64,000 nucleotides of DNA from Cytobacillus eiseniae (GCF_017874625.1 NZ_JAGIKZ010000003.1:62001-126000), one strand, 5' to 3'; positions 34,901-42,936 are shown, counted from the stretch's first letter. Numbers and translations are program-made. The notes: generated by a model from the letters alone, not told the origin.

Positions 34901-35086
34901 ATCTTAGGTGGTACATTTGCTGCAATGATGCCATCAGGAATGCTGTCATTATTGCAAATCGCTGCCATTGTCATTGTTGGTTTGTTCCTTTATGCCGCTG
35001 TCATGCTGCCATTATTTATTCCAGTAATGGTTAAGAACTTCGGTGAAGCGAATTGGTGGCCATTTAAAAGAAGTACAAATGGATAA
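31949..35086 (+). CDS. Large MMPL/RND transporter with extracytoplasmic coiled-coil insert (YdgH-like)
   Basis: A 1045-residue RND-type exporter. The first half has a helix, an external domain (35-170) and a helix bundle with FGIGTDYCILLLSRF; the last part has a second bundle with LGVDYSIFLMDRF, again with the DY proton-relay aspartate. Between them, about residues 470-780 are rich in short repeats of the type GLxxL/GLGQ with alanine and glutamine at heptad-like spacing, predicted to form a long external coiled coil as in YhgE/Pip-type proteins. That insert makes it some 160-300 residues longer than ordinary homologues. A GGTGGAG site precedes the ATG. Co-transcribed with the MarR gene. Substrate unknown. 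Confidence 0.9.
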   Translation: MNFIIKNRWFVIIAWIVIAAGLFLAAPNMAELVREKGQITVPDEYSSSLAGSIMADVREQEGGGNETSVALVFHNDKKLTEGEIREAEKAVRILENEKELGVKEILTHFNEETLTDQLVSEDGKSILTSITISWNDREPGELNDALYHALKDIKVDHYYTSDWQINEDLMASSEEGLKKTEGITVVFILIVLLLVFKSAVAPIIPLVTVGFSYLVSQSIVSFLVAHYDFPISNYTQIFLVAVLFGIGTDYCILLLSRFKEELSAYETVGEAIVATYRNAGRTVFFSGIAVMIGFAAIGFSQFILYQSAAAVAVGVALLLIALFTIVPFFMAVLGQKLFWPSKSKAEHGESKIWGMVGRFSLARPFIALLIVAAVCVPFLVTYDGELSYNSLEEISGDVNSIKAFNAIAESFGPGESMPTQVVIKNDEEMDSAEYIGIAEKISKEIEKVHLVDTVRSVTRPTGEPIEDFFIAKQAETLEEGLGEGKEGLGKISEGLNEAGSELAKSEPEIKKAATGIEDLIAGTSELHSGLNEIQTNLAKIETGIRQGSAGSDEIKAGLAQTKTGAEELLGAYKQLLGGYKEVEKNLQSIHTNYEQVGQGLAALSAGLAQANTAMYGYLENKYADLSTDEQYQGMKQTASGEQGLLKQLSGLSGNINELNAGLGQLTKGMVVANASFEQAMGGQGGLSAGLEQLIKGIEAQQAGFNQLADGQGQIIRNMPKVTNGLNSVNDGQKQLLQGFADLSGQIGQLTDGLGQSAEGLDQVAEGLGSAQDYLAGLSNADNTEGFYLPAEVLDSEEFAQVFDVYLSEDRKVMTIDVIFEANPYSNEAISQVEEIGEAVKRATIDTKLENAIVAIGGTTSTNADLSTMSDQDYTRTVVLMLIGISIILVFLFRSIIMPAYIIGSLILTYFTSMAINEVIFVHILGYTGISWAVPFFGFVILIALGVDYSIFLMDRFNEFKDHSVADAMLLAMKKMGTVIISAAIILGGTFAAMMPSGMLSLLQIAAIVIVGLFLYAAVMLPLFIPVMVKNFGEANWWPFKRSTNG

Positions 35087-35126
35087 ATAGTAGATAAAGA
35101 CAAAAGGTTCTTGATTGTCTTCATAT

Positions 35127-35172
35127 AAAAAGCCTCTGAATACTGTTAAATTAGTATTCAGGGGCTTTTTTG
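35127..35172 (+). terminator. Terminator of the marR-MMPL operon
   Basis: AAAAAGCCTCTGAATACT pairs with AGTATTCAGGGGCTTTTT (one G-U pair) over an eight-base loop and ends in a T run. It may also terminate the minus-strand gene at 35278. Confidence 0.92.
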
Positions 35173-35277
35173 TTCTATTTTAAGTGGAAGAATGGATCAT
35201 TCCGCTTCCCTCTTGACTTTTTTAAGAGTGGCTCATTTTTTTATGACTGTGAATCCTGTTTTTGAAAATAATCCATA

Positions 35278-36123
35278 TTAATAGATTTTTGCTATTCCAC
35301 TAGATAATTTAATTGTAATATTATGTTTACCAGATCCACTGACACCTTCCACTTTATTTTTCTCAACAACTTTATCTGTTAGTGGAAAATCGTTATCAAT
35401 GTATCCGCTCGAATAATTCCCTTTTAGTGTAAAGTCGGCATGATCAGGGAGGTCAAGCTTAATATGCCCTGAGCTCGCTTCTAAGTTGATATCATCTACT
35501 ATTTTATCCATTTGAATATCCAGTTGACCCGACGATACTTCTGCATCAAGTGCCCCTTGATAATCCCTTATTTTCACGATGCCTGAACTCATTTTAACGG
35601 ATCCTTTTTCAGTGAGTAACCCATTAATTTCAATCATGCCAGAAGAACCGTTATGTGTGTATTCTTTTGCTTCAATATCTCTTAAATCAACCTTGCCAGA
35701 ACCTACATGAACATTTAACTCATCTAATTTAATCGATGATCCTCTGAAATTTAAATACCCTGATCCGACATCAATTGCCATGCTTTTCTCATAATCTTCA
35801 GGAATATAAATTTTCAGCTTAGGTGTCTGGTTGAGAAAATTAAAGCCATCATACCACTGTCTATTATACTTGACATGAATGGTGTCTCCGCTTTTCTTTA
35901 CGCTTACGTCGCCTTTGCCGCTAAGTTCAGCTTTAATATCTTTTCGATCTTCAACAACAACGGTCGTGCTTGAGGAAGAAACTTGGATATCGATTAAATC
36001 AATATGCTTTGATACTTCTGCCTCCGTCTCGCTTTTTCCAAATGGGATTAAATTTCTTACATTCGATGTCATCAGTAAATAGAGAGCAATCAAACAAATA
36101 AAAATAATAAAAATTCGTTTCAC
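35278..36123 (-). CDS. DUF4097 beta-helix protein with membrane anchor (LiaG-like)
   Basis: A 281-residue protein with one N-terminal transmembrane segment (about 3-20, FIIFICLIALYLLM) and a long external region. That region consists of repeated strand units of the type VSSGQLDIQMDKI, VGSGKVDLRDIEA, SSGMIEING, MSSGIVKIRDY, ASSGHIKLDLP, a right-handed beta-solenoid typical of DUF4097. The B. subtilis relative LiaG belongs to the cell-envelope stress operon lia. GTG at 36123 has a GGAAGGGTGG site seven bases away; the ATG eight codons upstream lies within that site and is unlikely. It is divergent from the ECF sigma factor gene and may belong to its regulon. Confidence 0.82.
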   Translation of the reverse strand: MKRIFIIFICLIALYLLMTSNVRNLIPFGKSETEAEVSKHIDLIDIQVSSSSTTVVVEDRKDIKAELSGKGDVSVKKSGDTIHVKYNRQWYDGFNFLNQTPKLKIYIPEDYEKSMAIDVGSGYLNFRGSSIKLDELNVHVGSGKVDLRDIEAKEYTHNGSSGMIEINGLLTEKGSVKMSSGIVKIRDYQGALDAEVSSGQLDIQMDKIVDDINLEASSGHIKLDLPDHADFTLKGNYSSGYIDNDFPLTDKVVEKNKVEGVSGSGKHNITIKLSSGIAKIY

Positions 36124-36260
36124 TGGTAAGCCACCCTTCCTTTGCATTTGTTCTGTTACACTTATTCTATGAAAATTTCATGATGAAAACATTGAGCCGT
36201 AGCATGATTTGTCTCTAAGGCTAGAGGCTTACTTTATTGTAAGTGAAAAAAGAAAATTTT

Positions 36261-36290
36261 TGTAAAACTTTTTCGACTGTACACTGTCTA
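36261..36290 (+). promoter_or_regulatory. Candidate ECF-sigma autoregulatory promoter
   Basis: TGTAAAACTTTTT (from 36261), then TGTCTAA (36285-36291), spaced 16 bases between AAAAC and TGTCTA. Bacillus ECF promoters have an AAC-type -35 and a CGTC/CGTA-type -10, so this fits apart from T for C at the first -10 base. It lies 32 bases upstream of the sigma gene, consistent with autoregulation. Confidence 0.5.
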
Positions 36291-36321
36291 ATAGATAGAA
36301 CGAACAAAGGGCGTGCATAAT

Positions 36322-36843
36322 GTGGATTTTGAAGAACTTGTACAGAAAGCCATTCATGGAGATGACTCGGCCTTTCTTGAAATCATCCAAGCGGTGAAAA
36401 TCGACTTATATAAAACAGCCTTAGCTTACTTGCGAAATGAAGGAGAGGCATTAGAAGCGATCCAAGAAGTAACCTTCCGGGCATATAAAGGGTTGAAGAA
36501 GCTAAGAGAGCCAGCCTATTTCAACACATGGGTGATTCGAATTATGATTAATTATTGTAATGATACATTGAAAAACAGAAGAAGGCTGATCTTGAATGAG
36601 GACCTTGTACTTGCAACGGAATATGCAGAAAATCATTCACTAATGGAAATGGAAGATGCGATACAAGGCTTAGACGAACGTTCACGTGAGATTATTACCC
36701 TCAAATATTTTCATGATTTAAAAATTAAAGAAATTGCTCTTTCACTTGATTACCCTGAGGGGACAGTTAAAACATGGCTGCATAAAGCATTGAAGTCATT
36801 GCGTAGCAAGCTTGATGAAAAGGGAGGAATCTCTAATGTTTGA
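36322..36843 (+). CDS. ECF-type RNA polymerase sigma factor (SigV-like)
   Basis: A 173-residue sigma factor with regions 2 and 4 only. Region 2 spans about 10-85 (AFLEIIQAVKIDLYKTALAYLRNEGEALEAIQEV, FNTWVIRIMIN) and region 4 about 105-165 (LDERSREIITLKYFHDLKIKEIALSLDYPEGTVKTWLHKALKSLR). Start: GTG at 36322 is ten bases from AAAGGG; the GTG at 36313 is too close to that site. The end overlaps the anti-sigma gene by eight bases. By comparison with Bacillus ECF factors, it probably responds to envelope stress once released from the membrane-bound anti-sigma factor. Confidence 0.92.
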   Translation: MDFEELVQKAIHGDDSAFLEIIQAVKIDLYKTALAYLRNEGEALEAIQEVTFRAYKGLKKLREPAYFNTWVIRIMINYCNDTLKNRRRLILNEDLVLATEYAENHSLMEMEDAIQGLDERSREIITLKYFHDLKIKEIALSLDYPEGTVKTWLHKALKSLRSKLDEKGGISNV

Positions 36844-38149
36844 AAAAGAGGAAAAGGATCTTTCCCAATTAAAAAAGATGTATGATGATTTGCCATTCCC
36901 TGAGGAGGCAATTGATGAAGCGATTTTTTCAGGCTTTCATCAAGCGAAAGCACATAAAAATAACCCTCAGAAGAAAAAATGGCTACTATCTGGATTAGCT
37001 GCTGCTGTTTTTATAATTGGCTTTCTCACAAGTATTCGTGTGTCTCCTGTATTTGCGAGCTATGTGTCTAGTATTCCTGGAATGGAAAAGTTAGTGGAGC
37101 TCATTAGTGATAACAAAGGATTAATGTCTGCTGTCAATCATGAGTATGTTCAGGCAATTAATGCGACTCAAGAGAATGAGAACATAAAGGTGACTCTTGA
37201 TTCTGTAATCGCAGATGAAAAAGGAATGGTCGTTTTTCAGACGATCGAAGTGAAAGAGAAACAAGAAAAATTTTATGTGAACGATCTAAAGCTCGAATCT
37301 GCCGACGGAACAGAGCTTCACTTAGGAAGCTATAGCTATGGTGCCCATCAGCCACACGGTGATCTCAGAAAAACGGAAATGGCTACAATGGATTTCTTTT
37401 TTGAAGAACCATTGAAAACAAAGGAGTTTATTGTCACTTTCACCGTTGAAACAAATGATTATGAAGAGGATTTTCGTTTTCTATTTACTTTAGAAAAGCC
37501 TTTAAAAGCAACGAAGACAGTCGAACTCAACGAAACGGTTTCAATTGAGGGGCAGAAAATAACGGTAAAGAATATTAAGATTTATCCTTTACGCGTAGCC
37601 GTACACGTTGTAATGGACCCAAAAAACAGCAAGAAAATTCTCTCGTTTGATGATATTCATTTAGTAGATGAAAACGGGGAAGCATGGACAAAAATTGCGA
37701 ATGGGTTTACGGCACATTTTATAAATGATCATGAACAGATTCTTTATTTGCAAAGCAATTACTTTAAGGAGCCGAAAGAGTTATACCTTGCCATGAATAA
37801 GCTGCAGGCAGTTGATCAAGAGGATGCTTATGTGAAAGTGGATGTAGAAAATAAAAAAATACTCAATCAGCCGAAAGGAAATTTACTTGCGGATTTGAAG
37901 GTGGAAAATGGAAGTGTTTCTTTTATGTTAGATACAGAAAGGGAGTTTAATTACCATCTCTTTTCTTCAATAAGGGATGCGGATGGAAATGATATTGAAG
38001 GTAGCTCAGGATTCTGGACAGGAGGTAATAATGGAATGAAGGAGGTTGGAATTAATTTTCCACAAGGGAAGTACCGGAATCCGCTAGAGCTCAAGCTTTC
38101 ATTCTTCCCTTCCTGGATTGAAGGGGATGTAAAAATAAAGGTAGAATAA
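36836..38149 (+). CDS. DUF4179 membrane-bound anti-sigma factor
   Basis: A 437-residue single-pass membrane protein. The cytoplasmic N-terminus (1-45, LSQLKKMYDDLPFPEEAIDEAIFSGFHQAK) is the presumed sigma-binding segment; a transmembrane helix follows (about 48-68, LLSGLAAAVFIIGFL), then a large external beta-rich region. SPVFASYVSSIPGMEKLVELI after the helix is characteristic of DUF4179 anti-sigma factors. The external part has two or three immunoglobulin-like sub-domains (DUF5643-like C-terminus). Unlike RsiV it lacks the DUF3298 lysozyme-binding domain, so the inducing signal is unknown. GGGAGGA gives the start at 36836, inside the end of the sigma gene. Confidence 0.9.
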   Translation: MFEKEEKDLSQLKKMYDDLPFPEEAIDEAIFSGFHQAKAHKNNPQKKKWLLSGLAAAVFIIGFLTSIRVSPVFASYVSSIPGMEKLVELISDNKGLMSAVNHEYVQAINATQENENIKVTLDSVIADEKGMVVFQTIEVKEKQEKFYVNDLKLESADGTELHLGSYSYGAHQPHGDLRKTEMATMDFFFEEPLKTKEFIVTFTVETNDYEEDFRFLFTLEKPLKATKTVELNETVSIEGQKITVKNIKIYPLRVAVHVVMDPKNSKKILSFDDIHLVDENGEAWTKIANGFTAHFINDHEQILYLQSNYFKEPKELYLAMNKLQAVDQEDAYVKVDVENKKILNQPKGNLLADLKVENGSVSFMLDTEREFNYHLFSSIRDADGNDIEGSSGFWTGGNNGMKEVGINFPQGKYRNPLELKLSFFPSWIEGDVKIKVE

Positions 38150-38154
38150 ATGCG

Positions 38155-38188
38155 GCCAGGCTTTCAAATCGAAAGCCTGGCTTTTTAA
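38155..38188 (+). terminator. Terminator of the sigma/anti-sigma operon
   Basis: GCCAGGCTTTC pairs perfectly with GAAAGCCTGGC over four bases, followed by TTTTTAATC. The convergent small gene ends within its T run. Confidence 0.92.
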
Positions 38189-38316
38189 TCATCATTTGTT
38201 TTTGAGGATTGATCTTTATTTCTTTTAACCCCTTTGCTATTATCCCCGCTAACGGCTGATTGGTTTCCTCTTGGTGAGCTTTGATTCCTGCTCCCCTTAT
38301 TATCCTTTTTGGTCAT
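38185..38316 (-). CDS. Small hydrophilic protein (43 aa), possibly spore-associated
   Basis: A 43-residue frame with a near-perfect AAAGGAGGAG ribosome binding site before its ATG. The product is extremely polar: MTKKDNKGSRNQSSPRG, then NQSAVSGDNSKGVKRN and a DQSSKTNDD tail, with no hydrophobic stretch. Such lysine-, asparagine- and serine-rich mini-proteins are common among minor small acid-soluble spore proteins and YuzL-like proteins of Bacillus, but I cannot place it in a family. Its stop codon lies in the T run of the terminator of the convergent anti-sigma gene. Confidence 0.7.
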   Translation of the reverse strand: MTKKDNKGSRNQSSPRGNQSAVSGDNSKGVKRNKDQSSKTNDD

Positions 38317-38490
38317 GTTGCTCTCCTCCTTTCATTCAATCCTTATTTTCTTCTGTTTGTAGCAATTTATGTATGATCTGTCAGCTCATTATGAAAAGTA
38401 CGTAAAGAAGTGCAAAATAAAGAAAAAGTGCCTGGGTGGATTGAAGCTTCCCTTGTTGGGAAAAGATAAGTTGAAATAGATATTTTTCTT

Positions 38491-38519
38491 TTGACAGAAG
38501 GGCCTTCTTGTACTACTAT
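38491..38519 (+). promoter_or_regulatory. Sigma-A promoter of the tcy operon with palindromic spacer
   Basis: TTGACA (38491-38496), 17 bases, TACTAT (38514-38519). The spacer contains the odd palindrome AGAAGG-G-CCTTCT (38496-38508), a possible operator for a sulfur-responsive regulator. It is 42 bases upstream of tcyA. Confidence 0.7.
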
Positions 38520-38560
38520 TATTAATGCCGACAAAACACATAAGAATTGAGGGATTGAAA

Positions 38561-39394
38561 GTGAGAAAGTTTTCATTATTAGCACTATTATTTAGTTTAA
38601 TCCTTGTGATTACGGCTTGCGGATCAAATGAAGCTGCGCCTAAATCAGAAGAGAATACGAATACAGAAAATCAAGCAAAAGATAATACAGAGGATTTACT
38701 TGCAAAAGTAAAGGATGAAGGCAAACTATTAGTTGGAACAGAAGGAACATACCCACCGTTTACTTTCCATGATGACAAGGGAGAGTTAACTGGTTTTGAT
38801 GTGGAAATCGCAAAAGAAGTTGCGAAAAGATTAGGTGTTGAGCCAGTCTTTATGGAAACACAATGGGATGCTATATTTGCTGGATTAGATTCAAAACGCT
38901 TTGATATGATTGCTAACCAAGTTGGCATTCGTCCAGATCGTCAAGAGAAGTATGACTTTTCTGATCCGTATATTACTTCAGCAGGAGTATTAATTAAGCA
39001 TACAGACAACGAAGCGGTTACAAGCTTTGAAGATATTGAAGGATTGAAAGCTGCCCAATCTATGACTAGTAATTATGCAGATTTAGCTAGAGAAAATGGA
39101 GCAGAAATTGTAGGGGTGGAAGGCTTCAACCAAGCAATTGAGCTGATTAACTCCAAGCGTGCGGACGTCACAATTAATGACAACCTTTCATTTTTAGACT
39201 TCAAAAAGAATAAGCCAGATGCGCCAGTTGAAATAGCTGATACACTTGATGATGCTTCAAAAAGTGGCTTAATGTTCAGAAAGGGCAGTGAGACACTTAT
39301 TGAAGAAGTGAATAAAGCATTAAATGAAATGATCGAGGATGGAACTTATTTAGAAATTTCCGAGAAATGGTTTGGTGTAAATGTTCTTGAATAG
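38561..39394 (+). CDS. tcyA: L-cystine ABC transporter substrate-binding lipoprotein TcyA-like
   Basis: A 277-residue type-2 periplasmic-binding-type lipoprotein. The signal peptide ends in the lipobox ITAC (cysteine near residue 20), followed by a polar linker and the solute-binding fold beginning [60 protein letters not shown] and YDFSDPYI match the cystine-binding TcyA/YckK group closely. GTG at 38561 follows GAGGGA by six bases. It overlaps the permease gene by 14 bases. The complex imports cystine as a sulfur source. Confidence 0.9.
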   Translation: MRKFSLLALLFSLILVITACGSNEAAPKSEENTNTENQAKDNTEDLLAKVKDEGKLLVGTEGTYPPFTFHDDKGELTGFDVEIAKEVAKRLGVEPVFMETQWDAIFAGLDSKRFDMIANQVGIRPDRQEKYDFSDPYITSAGVLIKHTDNEAVTSFEDIEGLKAAQSMTSNYADLARENGAEIVGVEGFNQAIELINSKRADVTINDNLSFLDFKKNKPDAPVEIADTLDDASKSGLMFRKGSETLIEEVNKALNEMIEDGTYLEISEKWFGVNVLE

Positions 39395-40079
39395 TATTTT
39401 TGCGGATCCGGAAAGGGTTTCGCGTCTAATAGAAATTGCAAAAAATTCCCTTCAGCCTTTGCTGGAGGGAGCCATTGTATATACGATCCCACTGACATTG
39501 ATTTCATTTATTTGTGGGATTATTTTAGCTGTTTTAACCGCATTAGCACGAATCTCTGCAATTAAGCCTTTGCAGATGATTGCAAGAATTTATGTGTCAG
39601 CCATTCGAGGAACGCCATTGCTTGTGCAATTATTTATTATTTTCTATGGACTTCCAACAGTTGGCATTGTTATTGATCCATTTCCTTCTGCAGTTATTGG
39701 TTTTTCTTTAAATGTAGGAGCTTACGCATCTGAAATTATTCGTGCAGCAATTTTATCCATTCCTAAAGGGCAATGGGAGGCAGGCTATTCAATCGGAATG
39801 TCCTATCCACAAACTTTAAAGAGAGTAATATTGCCGCAGGCTTCAAGAGTTTCACTGCCTCCGTTATCAAATACTTTTATTAGCTTAGTCAAGGATACAT
39901 CATTAGCAGCGATGATTTTAGTTACTGAAATGTTCAGAAGAGCACAGGAGATTGCCGCAACCAATTATGAATTTTTACTATTGTATTTAGAAGTAGCGCT
40001 TATTTATTGGATCATTTGTTTCCTACTTTCTATTGTTCAAGGTCGATTGGAAAAAAGACTGGATCGCTTTGTTTCATAG
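39381..40079 (+). CDS. tcyB: L-cystine ABC transporter permease TcyB-like
   Basis: A 232-residue His/Glu/Gln/Arg-type permease with five transmembrane helices. The early loop [22 protein letters not shown] and the ATPase-coupling segment [25 protein letters not shown] (EAA motif) are clear. It pairs with itself in the membrane and with TcyC on the cytoplasmic side. Its start lies 14 bases inside the end of tcyA, without an obvious ribosome binding site of its own, which points to translational coupling. A 21-bp periodic repeat separates it from tcyC. Confidence 0.92.
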   Translation: MFLNSIFADPERVSRLIEIAKNSLQPLLEGAIVYTIPLTLISFICGIILAVLTALARISAIKPLQMIARIYVSAIRGTPLLVQLFIIFYGLPTVGIVIDPFPSAVIGFSLNVGAYASEIIRAAILSIPKGQWEAGYSIGMSYPQTLKRVILPQASRVSLPPLSNTFISLVKDTSLAAMILVTEMFRRAQEIAATNYEFLLLYLEVALIYWIICFLLSIVQGRLEKRLDRFVS

Positions 40080-40082
40080 ATA

Positions 40083-40215
40083 TCTAGCGAAGTGGCCAAT
40101 AAATTAAAAGAAGTGTCCGATAAACAGTAAAGAGCGGCCAATCAATCGAAAAAGCAGCCAATAAAACAGCAAAAAGCAGAAGATTAACGAAAAAAACAGG
40201 CAATGACCAGCTAGG
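40083..40215 (+). repeat. Repeat D: six 21-bp periodic units inside the tcy operon
   Basis: Related words begin at 40092 (GTGGCCAAT), 40113 (GTGTCCGAT), 40134 (GCGGCCAAT), 40154 (GCAGCCAAT), 40176 (GCAGAAGAT) and 40197 (CAGGCAATG), each followed by an A-rich run. Spacing is 20-22 bases, two helical turns. It fills the 145-base gap between tcyB and tcyC. Confidence 0.75.
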
Positions 40216-40224
40216 GGTATTCAA

Positions 40225-40959
40225 ATGATAAGTATTAAAGGTTTGCATAAGCAGTTTGATCAGCTGGAAGTATTAAAGGGAATTGATTTAGAGGTAGAAA
40301 AGGGAAAAGTGGTCGTTGTGATCGGTCCATCGGGATCTGGGAAAACAACGATGCTAAGATGCCTCAATATTTTAGAGACACCAACCTCAGGCGTGATCCA
40401 TATCGAAGATCAGTCATTAGATTTTAATAAGCCGATTTCAAAAAGGGAGATTCCTCCTTTTAGAAGACTAACAGGGATGGTTTTCCAAAGCTATAACCTT
40501 TTTCCACATATGACGGCCCTTGAAAATGTCATGGAAGGGCCAGTGACAGTGAAAAAGAATAACAAGGAAGAAGTAAGAAAAAAAGCAGTCCAGCTCCTTA
40601 CCAAGGTAGGATTAGGAGACAAACTGGATTATTACCCATTCCAATTATCAGGCGGTCAGCAGCAGCGTGTTGGCATTGCACGTGCTCTTGCGATGGAGCC
40701 AAAGGTTATGCTATTTGATGAACCAACATCTGCTCTCGATCCGGAGCTTGTTGGTGAAGTATTAAAGGTAATGAAGGATCTTGCAAATGAAGGAATGACG
40801 ATGGTTGTAGTTACCCATGAAATGCGGTTTGCAAAAGAAGCAGCAGACGAAGTGCTATTCATGGATGGCGGTGTAATTATCGAAAGAGGGAAGCCCGAGG
40901 CTATTTTCTCCTCACCTAAAGAAGAGCGTACGAAACAATTTTTAAGTCTAATCCAATAA
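40225..40959 (+). CDS. tcyC: L-cystine ABC transporter ATP-binding protein TcyC-like
   Basis: A 244-residue polar amino-acid transport ATPase. Walker [11 protein letters not shown]-loop [16 protein letters not shown], signature [16 protein letters not shown], Walker [15 protein letters not shown] and H-loop VVTHEM are all intact. It drives the TcyA/TcyB importer. AGGGG lies nine bases before the ATG. The gene is unusually far from tcyB because of the intervening repeat. Exact substrate assignment rests mainly on the neighbouring binding protein. Confidence 0.92.
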   Translation: MISIKGLHKQFDQLEVLKGIDLEVEKGKVVVVIGPSGSGKTTMLRCLNILETPTSGVIHIEDQSLDFNKPISKREIPPFRRLTGMVFQSYNLFPHMTALENVMEGPVTVKKNNKEEVRKKAVQLLTKVGLGDKLDYYPFQLSGGQQQRVGIARALAMEPKVMLFDEPTSALDPELVGEVLKVMKDLANEGMTMVVVTHEMRFAKEAADEVLFMDGGVIIERGKPEAIFSSPKEERTKQFLSLIQ

Positions 40960-41009
40960 TTGTGAAAAGACCTTCGTAAAAAGGGCAAAAAAAAGTGCCT
41001 CCTATTGGA

Positions 41010-41062
41010 AGCGATTAAAAGGGGATACAACCAGTATAGTCAAGCTCTCTCCCTTTTAATCG
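41010..41062. other. Long hairpin between convergent genes
   Basis: CGATTAAAAGGG pairs with CCCTTTTAATCG over a loop of about 27 bases. There is no T run on the plus strand. The right arm covers the stop codon of the small minus-strand gene. It may act as a weak terminator or protect transcript ends. Confidence 0.45.
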
Positions 41063-41274
41063 ATGGAGGTAAAATTCTGATCAATCCATTGACTCTCTCC
41101 CTGCTTATCATAATAGTTATACTCATCCCAAATAAAATGACCGGCTGTTAAAAAGACCCCAATCATAAAGCAGACAATTGTGAGAGGGGATAAGCCAAAA
41201 AAGATATAGAATAGCAGTGTTGCAGCCATTGTCCAAAGAATTCCGCCAAGTGGAGCTTTGAGGATAGTCCCCAT
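41056..41274 (-). CDS. Small two-helix membrane protein, unknown
   Basis: A 72-residue protein with two hydrophobic segments: PLGGILWTMAATLLFYIFFG and PLTIVCFMIGVFLTAGHFIW, followed by a polar tail (DEYNYYDKQGESQWIDQ). I do not recognise the family. The ATG at 41274 follows GGAGGAG by about 11 bases; the frame is open for 19 codons further upstream, but that part is unlikely to be coding. It converges with tcyC. Confidence 0.7.
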   Translation of the reverse strand: MGTILKAPLGGILWTMAATLLFYIFFGLSPLTIVCFMIGVFLTAGHFIWDEYNYYDKQGESQWIDQNFTSID

Positions 41275-41371
41275 GAATTTATGTCTCCTCCAATCCCAAC
41301 TGTATTTAAAGATCGTGTCCTCATTATACAATAAAAAGAATATTCAATCAATTCAAAAAAGTAGATTACTC

Positions 41372-41405
41372 AAAAATAAAAACAGCATATACATTCTATG
41401 CTGTT
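41372..41405 (-). terminator. Terminator of the tungstate/molybdate operon
   Basis: On the minus strand AACAGCATA pairs with TATGCTGTT over seven bases and continues into TTTATTTTT, just past the stop of the ATPase gene. Confidence 0.85.
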
Positions 41406-42142
41406 CATTCCTCAATCGGCAATTGCATCTCGTTCATAAATGGAGCGGAGTAAGCATTCGGGTTGGTTACAACATCGAGAGTCGAGCCAATTTGAACAAT
41501 TTCTCCATTCATTAATATGGCCAGGCGATCGGTCATAAATTTCACTTCTGTTAAATCATGACTAACGAAAATAGTTGTCATATCCGTATCCTTTATAATT
41601 GATTTAAAATCCTTTAGCAGCTTTACTTTCGTAGGAAAATCCAAAGCGGAAAAAGGCTCATCTAAATACAATACTTCTGGATCTAAAATGAGTGCTCTAG
41701 CTAAGTTAACCCTTTGTGCCTCTCCACCTGATAATTGATGTGCATTTTTCTTTGCAAGATGCGCAATTCCAAACTTCTCAAGCCAAAATTCCACCTTTTC
41801 CTTTATTTCTTTTCTCGGAACATGGCGGATTTTTAACCCAGCAGCCACATTATGAAAAACCGTCGTATCAAAAATAAGTGTTTGCTGGAGAACGACTGCC
41901 CATTTTCTTCGTTGCTCTAAGGGGATATTTTTTGTGGGTAATGCGTTATGATGATAAAAAATCCTGCCCGCAGAAGGAGCTTGCAAGCAGGAAAGTGTTT
42001 TTAGTAATGTGCTTTTTCCTGCCCCATTTGGCCCCATAATGCCAAGGATTTCACCTTGCTCAATTGATAATTGTGGAACGGATAGAATCATACGATCTTT
42101 GTTCCTATAGTGAATGTTTTCAAGACGAATGATCGGATTCAT
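41405..42142 (-). CDS. tupC: Tungstate/molybdate ABC transporter ATP-binding protein
   Basis: A 245-residue ATPase of the oxyanion-transport class. Walker A GPNGAGKST, signature LSGGEAQRVNLARALI, Walker B VLYLDEPFSALDF and the H-loop FVSHDLTEVKFM are visible. It is shorter than ModC and lacks a TOBE regulatory domain, as usual for TupC. It overlaps the permease gene by four bases and is the last gene of the operon. The choice between tungstate and molybdate rests on the TupA-type binding protein. Confidence 0.88.
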   Translation of the reverse strand: MNPIIRLENIHYRNKDRMILSVPQLSIEQGEILGIMGPNGAGKSTLLKTLSCLQAPSAGRIFYHHNALPTKNIPLEQRRKWAVVLQQTLIFDTTVFHNVAAGLKIRHVPRKEIKEKVEFWLEKFGIAHLAKKNAHQLSGGEAQRVNLARALILDPEVLYLDEPFSALDFPTKVKLLKDFKSIIKDTDMTTIFVSHDLTEVKFMTDRLAILMNGEIVQIGSTLDVVTNPNAYSAPFMNEMQLPIEE

Positions 42143-42837
42143 TGGATTTTGTTCCTTTGCTGTAAATTTGTTAGAAGGAAGGTAATAATAAAGGCTAAAC
42201 TCATCAACAAGAAGGAGAGTGCTAATGCGACATCAAAATTCCCCTTAGATACTTCCATGACAATCGAGGTCGTCAAGATTCGTGTTTCACCTCGGATATT
42301 CCCGCCTACCATCATTGCGGCTCCAACTTCGGCAATCACTCGTCCAAATCCAGCAATGATTGCAGCGAGAATGGCAATTTTCGCTTCCCGCAATAATAGG
42401 GTAACAGATTGAAGCTTTGTGGCACCGAGTGCTCTAATTTGGAGAAGCATTTTCTCATCAATTTGCTGAAAAGCACTGCAGGTTAGTCCAATAATAATAG
42501 GAAGTGAAACGAGGATTTGTGCCAAGACAATGGCAAATGGACTATATAATAGAGAGAAGTCTCCTAATGGACCTGATCGCCAAAGCAGCATCGTAATCCA
42601 TAATCCTGCAACAACGGGAGGAAGCCCCATGCCAATATTAATAATAATGAGTAGAAGTCTTCTTCCTGGAAAACGGGTCAAACCTAAGAGAATTCCTATT
42701 GGTATGCCAACAAGTGTGCTAATCAGGACAGCTGTTAAGGATACCCGTAATGTAAGCCATGTAATCTGGAAGATTTCAGGATCACCTGAGAGCAGCATCT
42801 CTATTGCTTTTTTCATTCCCTCTATTAAAAGTTCCAT
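42139..42837 (-). CDS. tupB: Tungstate/molybdate ABC transporter permease
   Basis: A 232-residue binding-protein-dependent permease with five or six helices. LTLRVSLTAVLISTLVGIPIGILLG at the start and the EAA loop IRALGATKLQSVTLLLREAKIAILAAI are characteristic of the TupB/WtpB-type subfamily, as is the region AEVGAAMMVGGNIRGETRILTTSI. It forms the membrane channel with a second copy of itself. It is separated from tupA by 360 bases containing repeat element A copy 4, although the genes must work together. Confidence 0.9.
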   Translation of the reverse strand: MELLIEGMKKAIEMLLSGDPEIFQITWLTLRVSLTAVLISTLVGIPIGILLGLTRFPGRRLLLIIINIGMGLPPVVAGLWITMLLWRSGPLGDFSLLYSPFAIVLAQILVSLPIIIGLTCSAFQQIDEKMLLQIRALGATKLQSVTLLLREAKIAILAAIIAGFGRVIAEVGAAMMVGGNIRGETRILTTSIVMEVSKGNFDVALALSFLLMSLAFIITFLLTNLQQRNKIQ

Positions 42838-42936
42838 TTGTCATTCCAGCTTTCTAAACAGATTGATTGTATGTACAACGAGGACAAATTGGCGAATTTG
42901 TCCTCTTTTTAACTGATTGGTTCTATTAATTTTATT

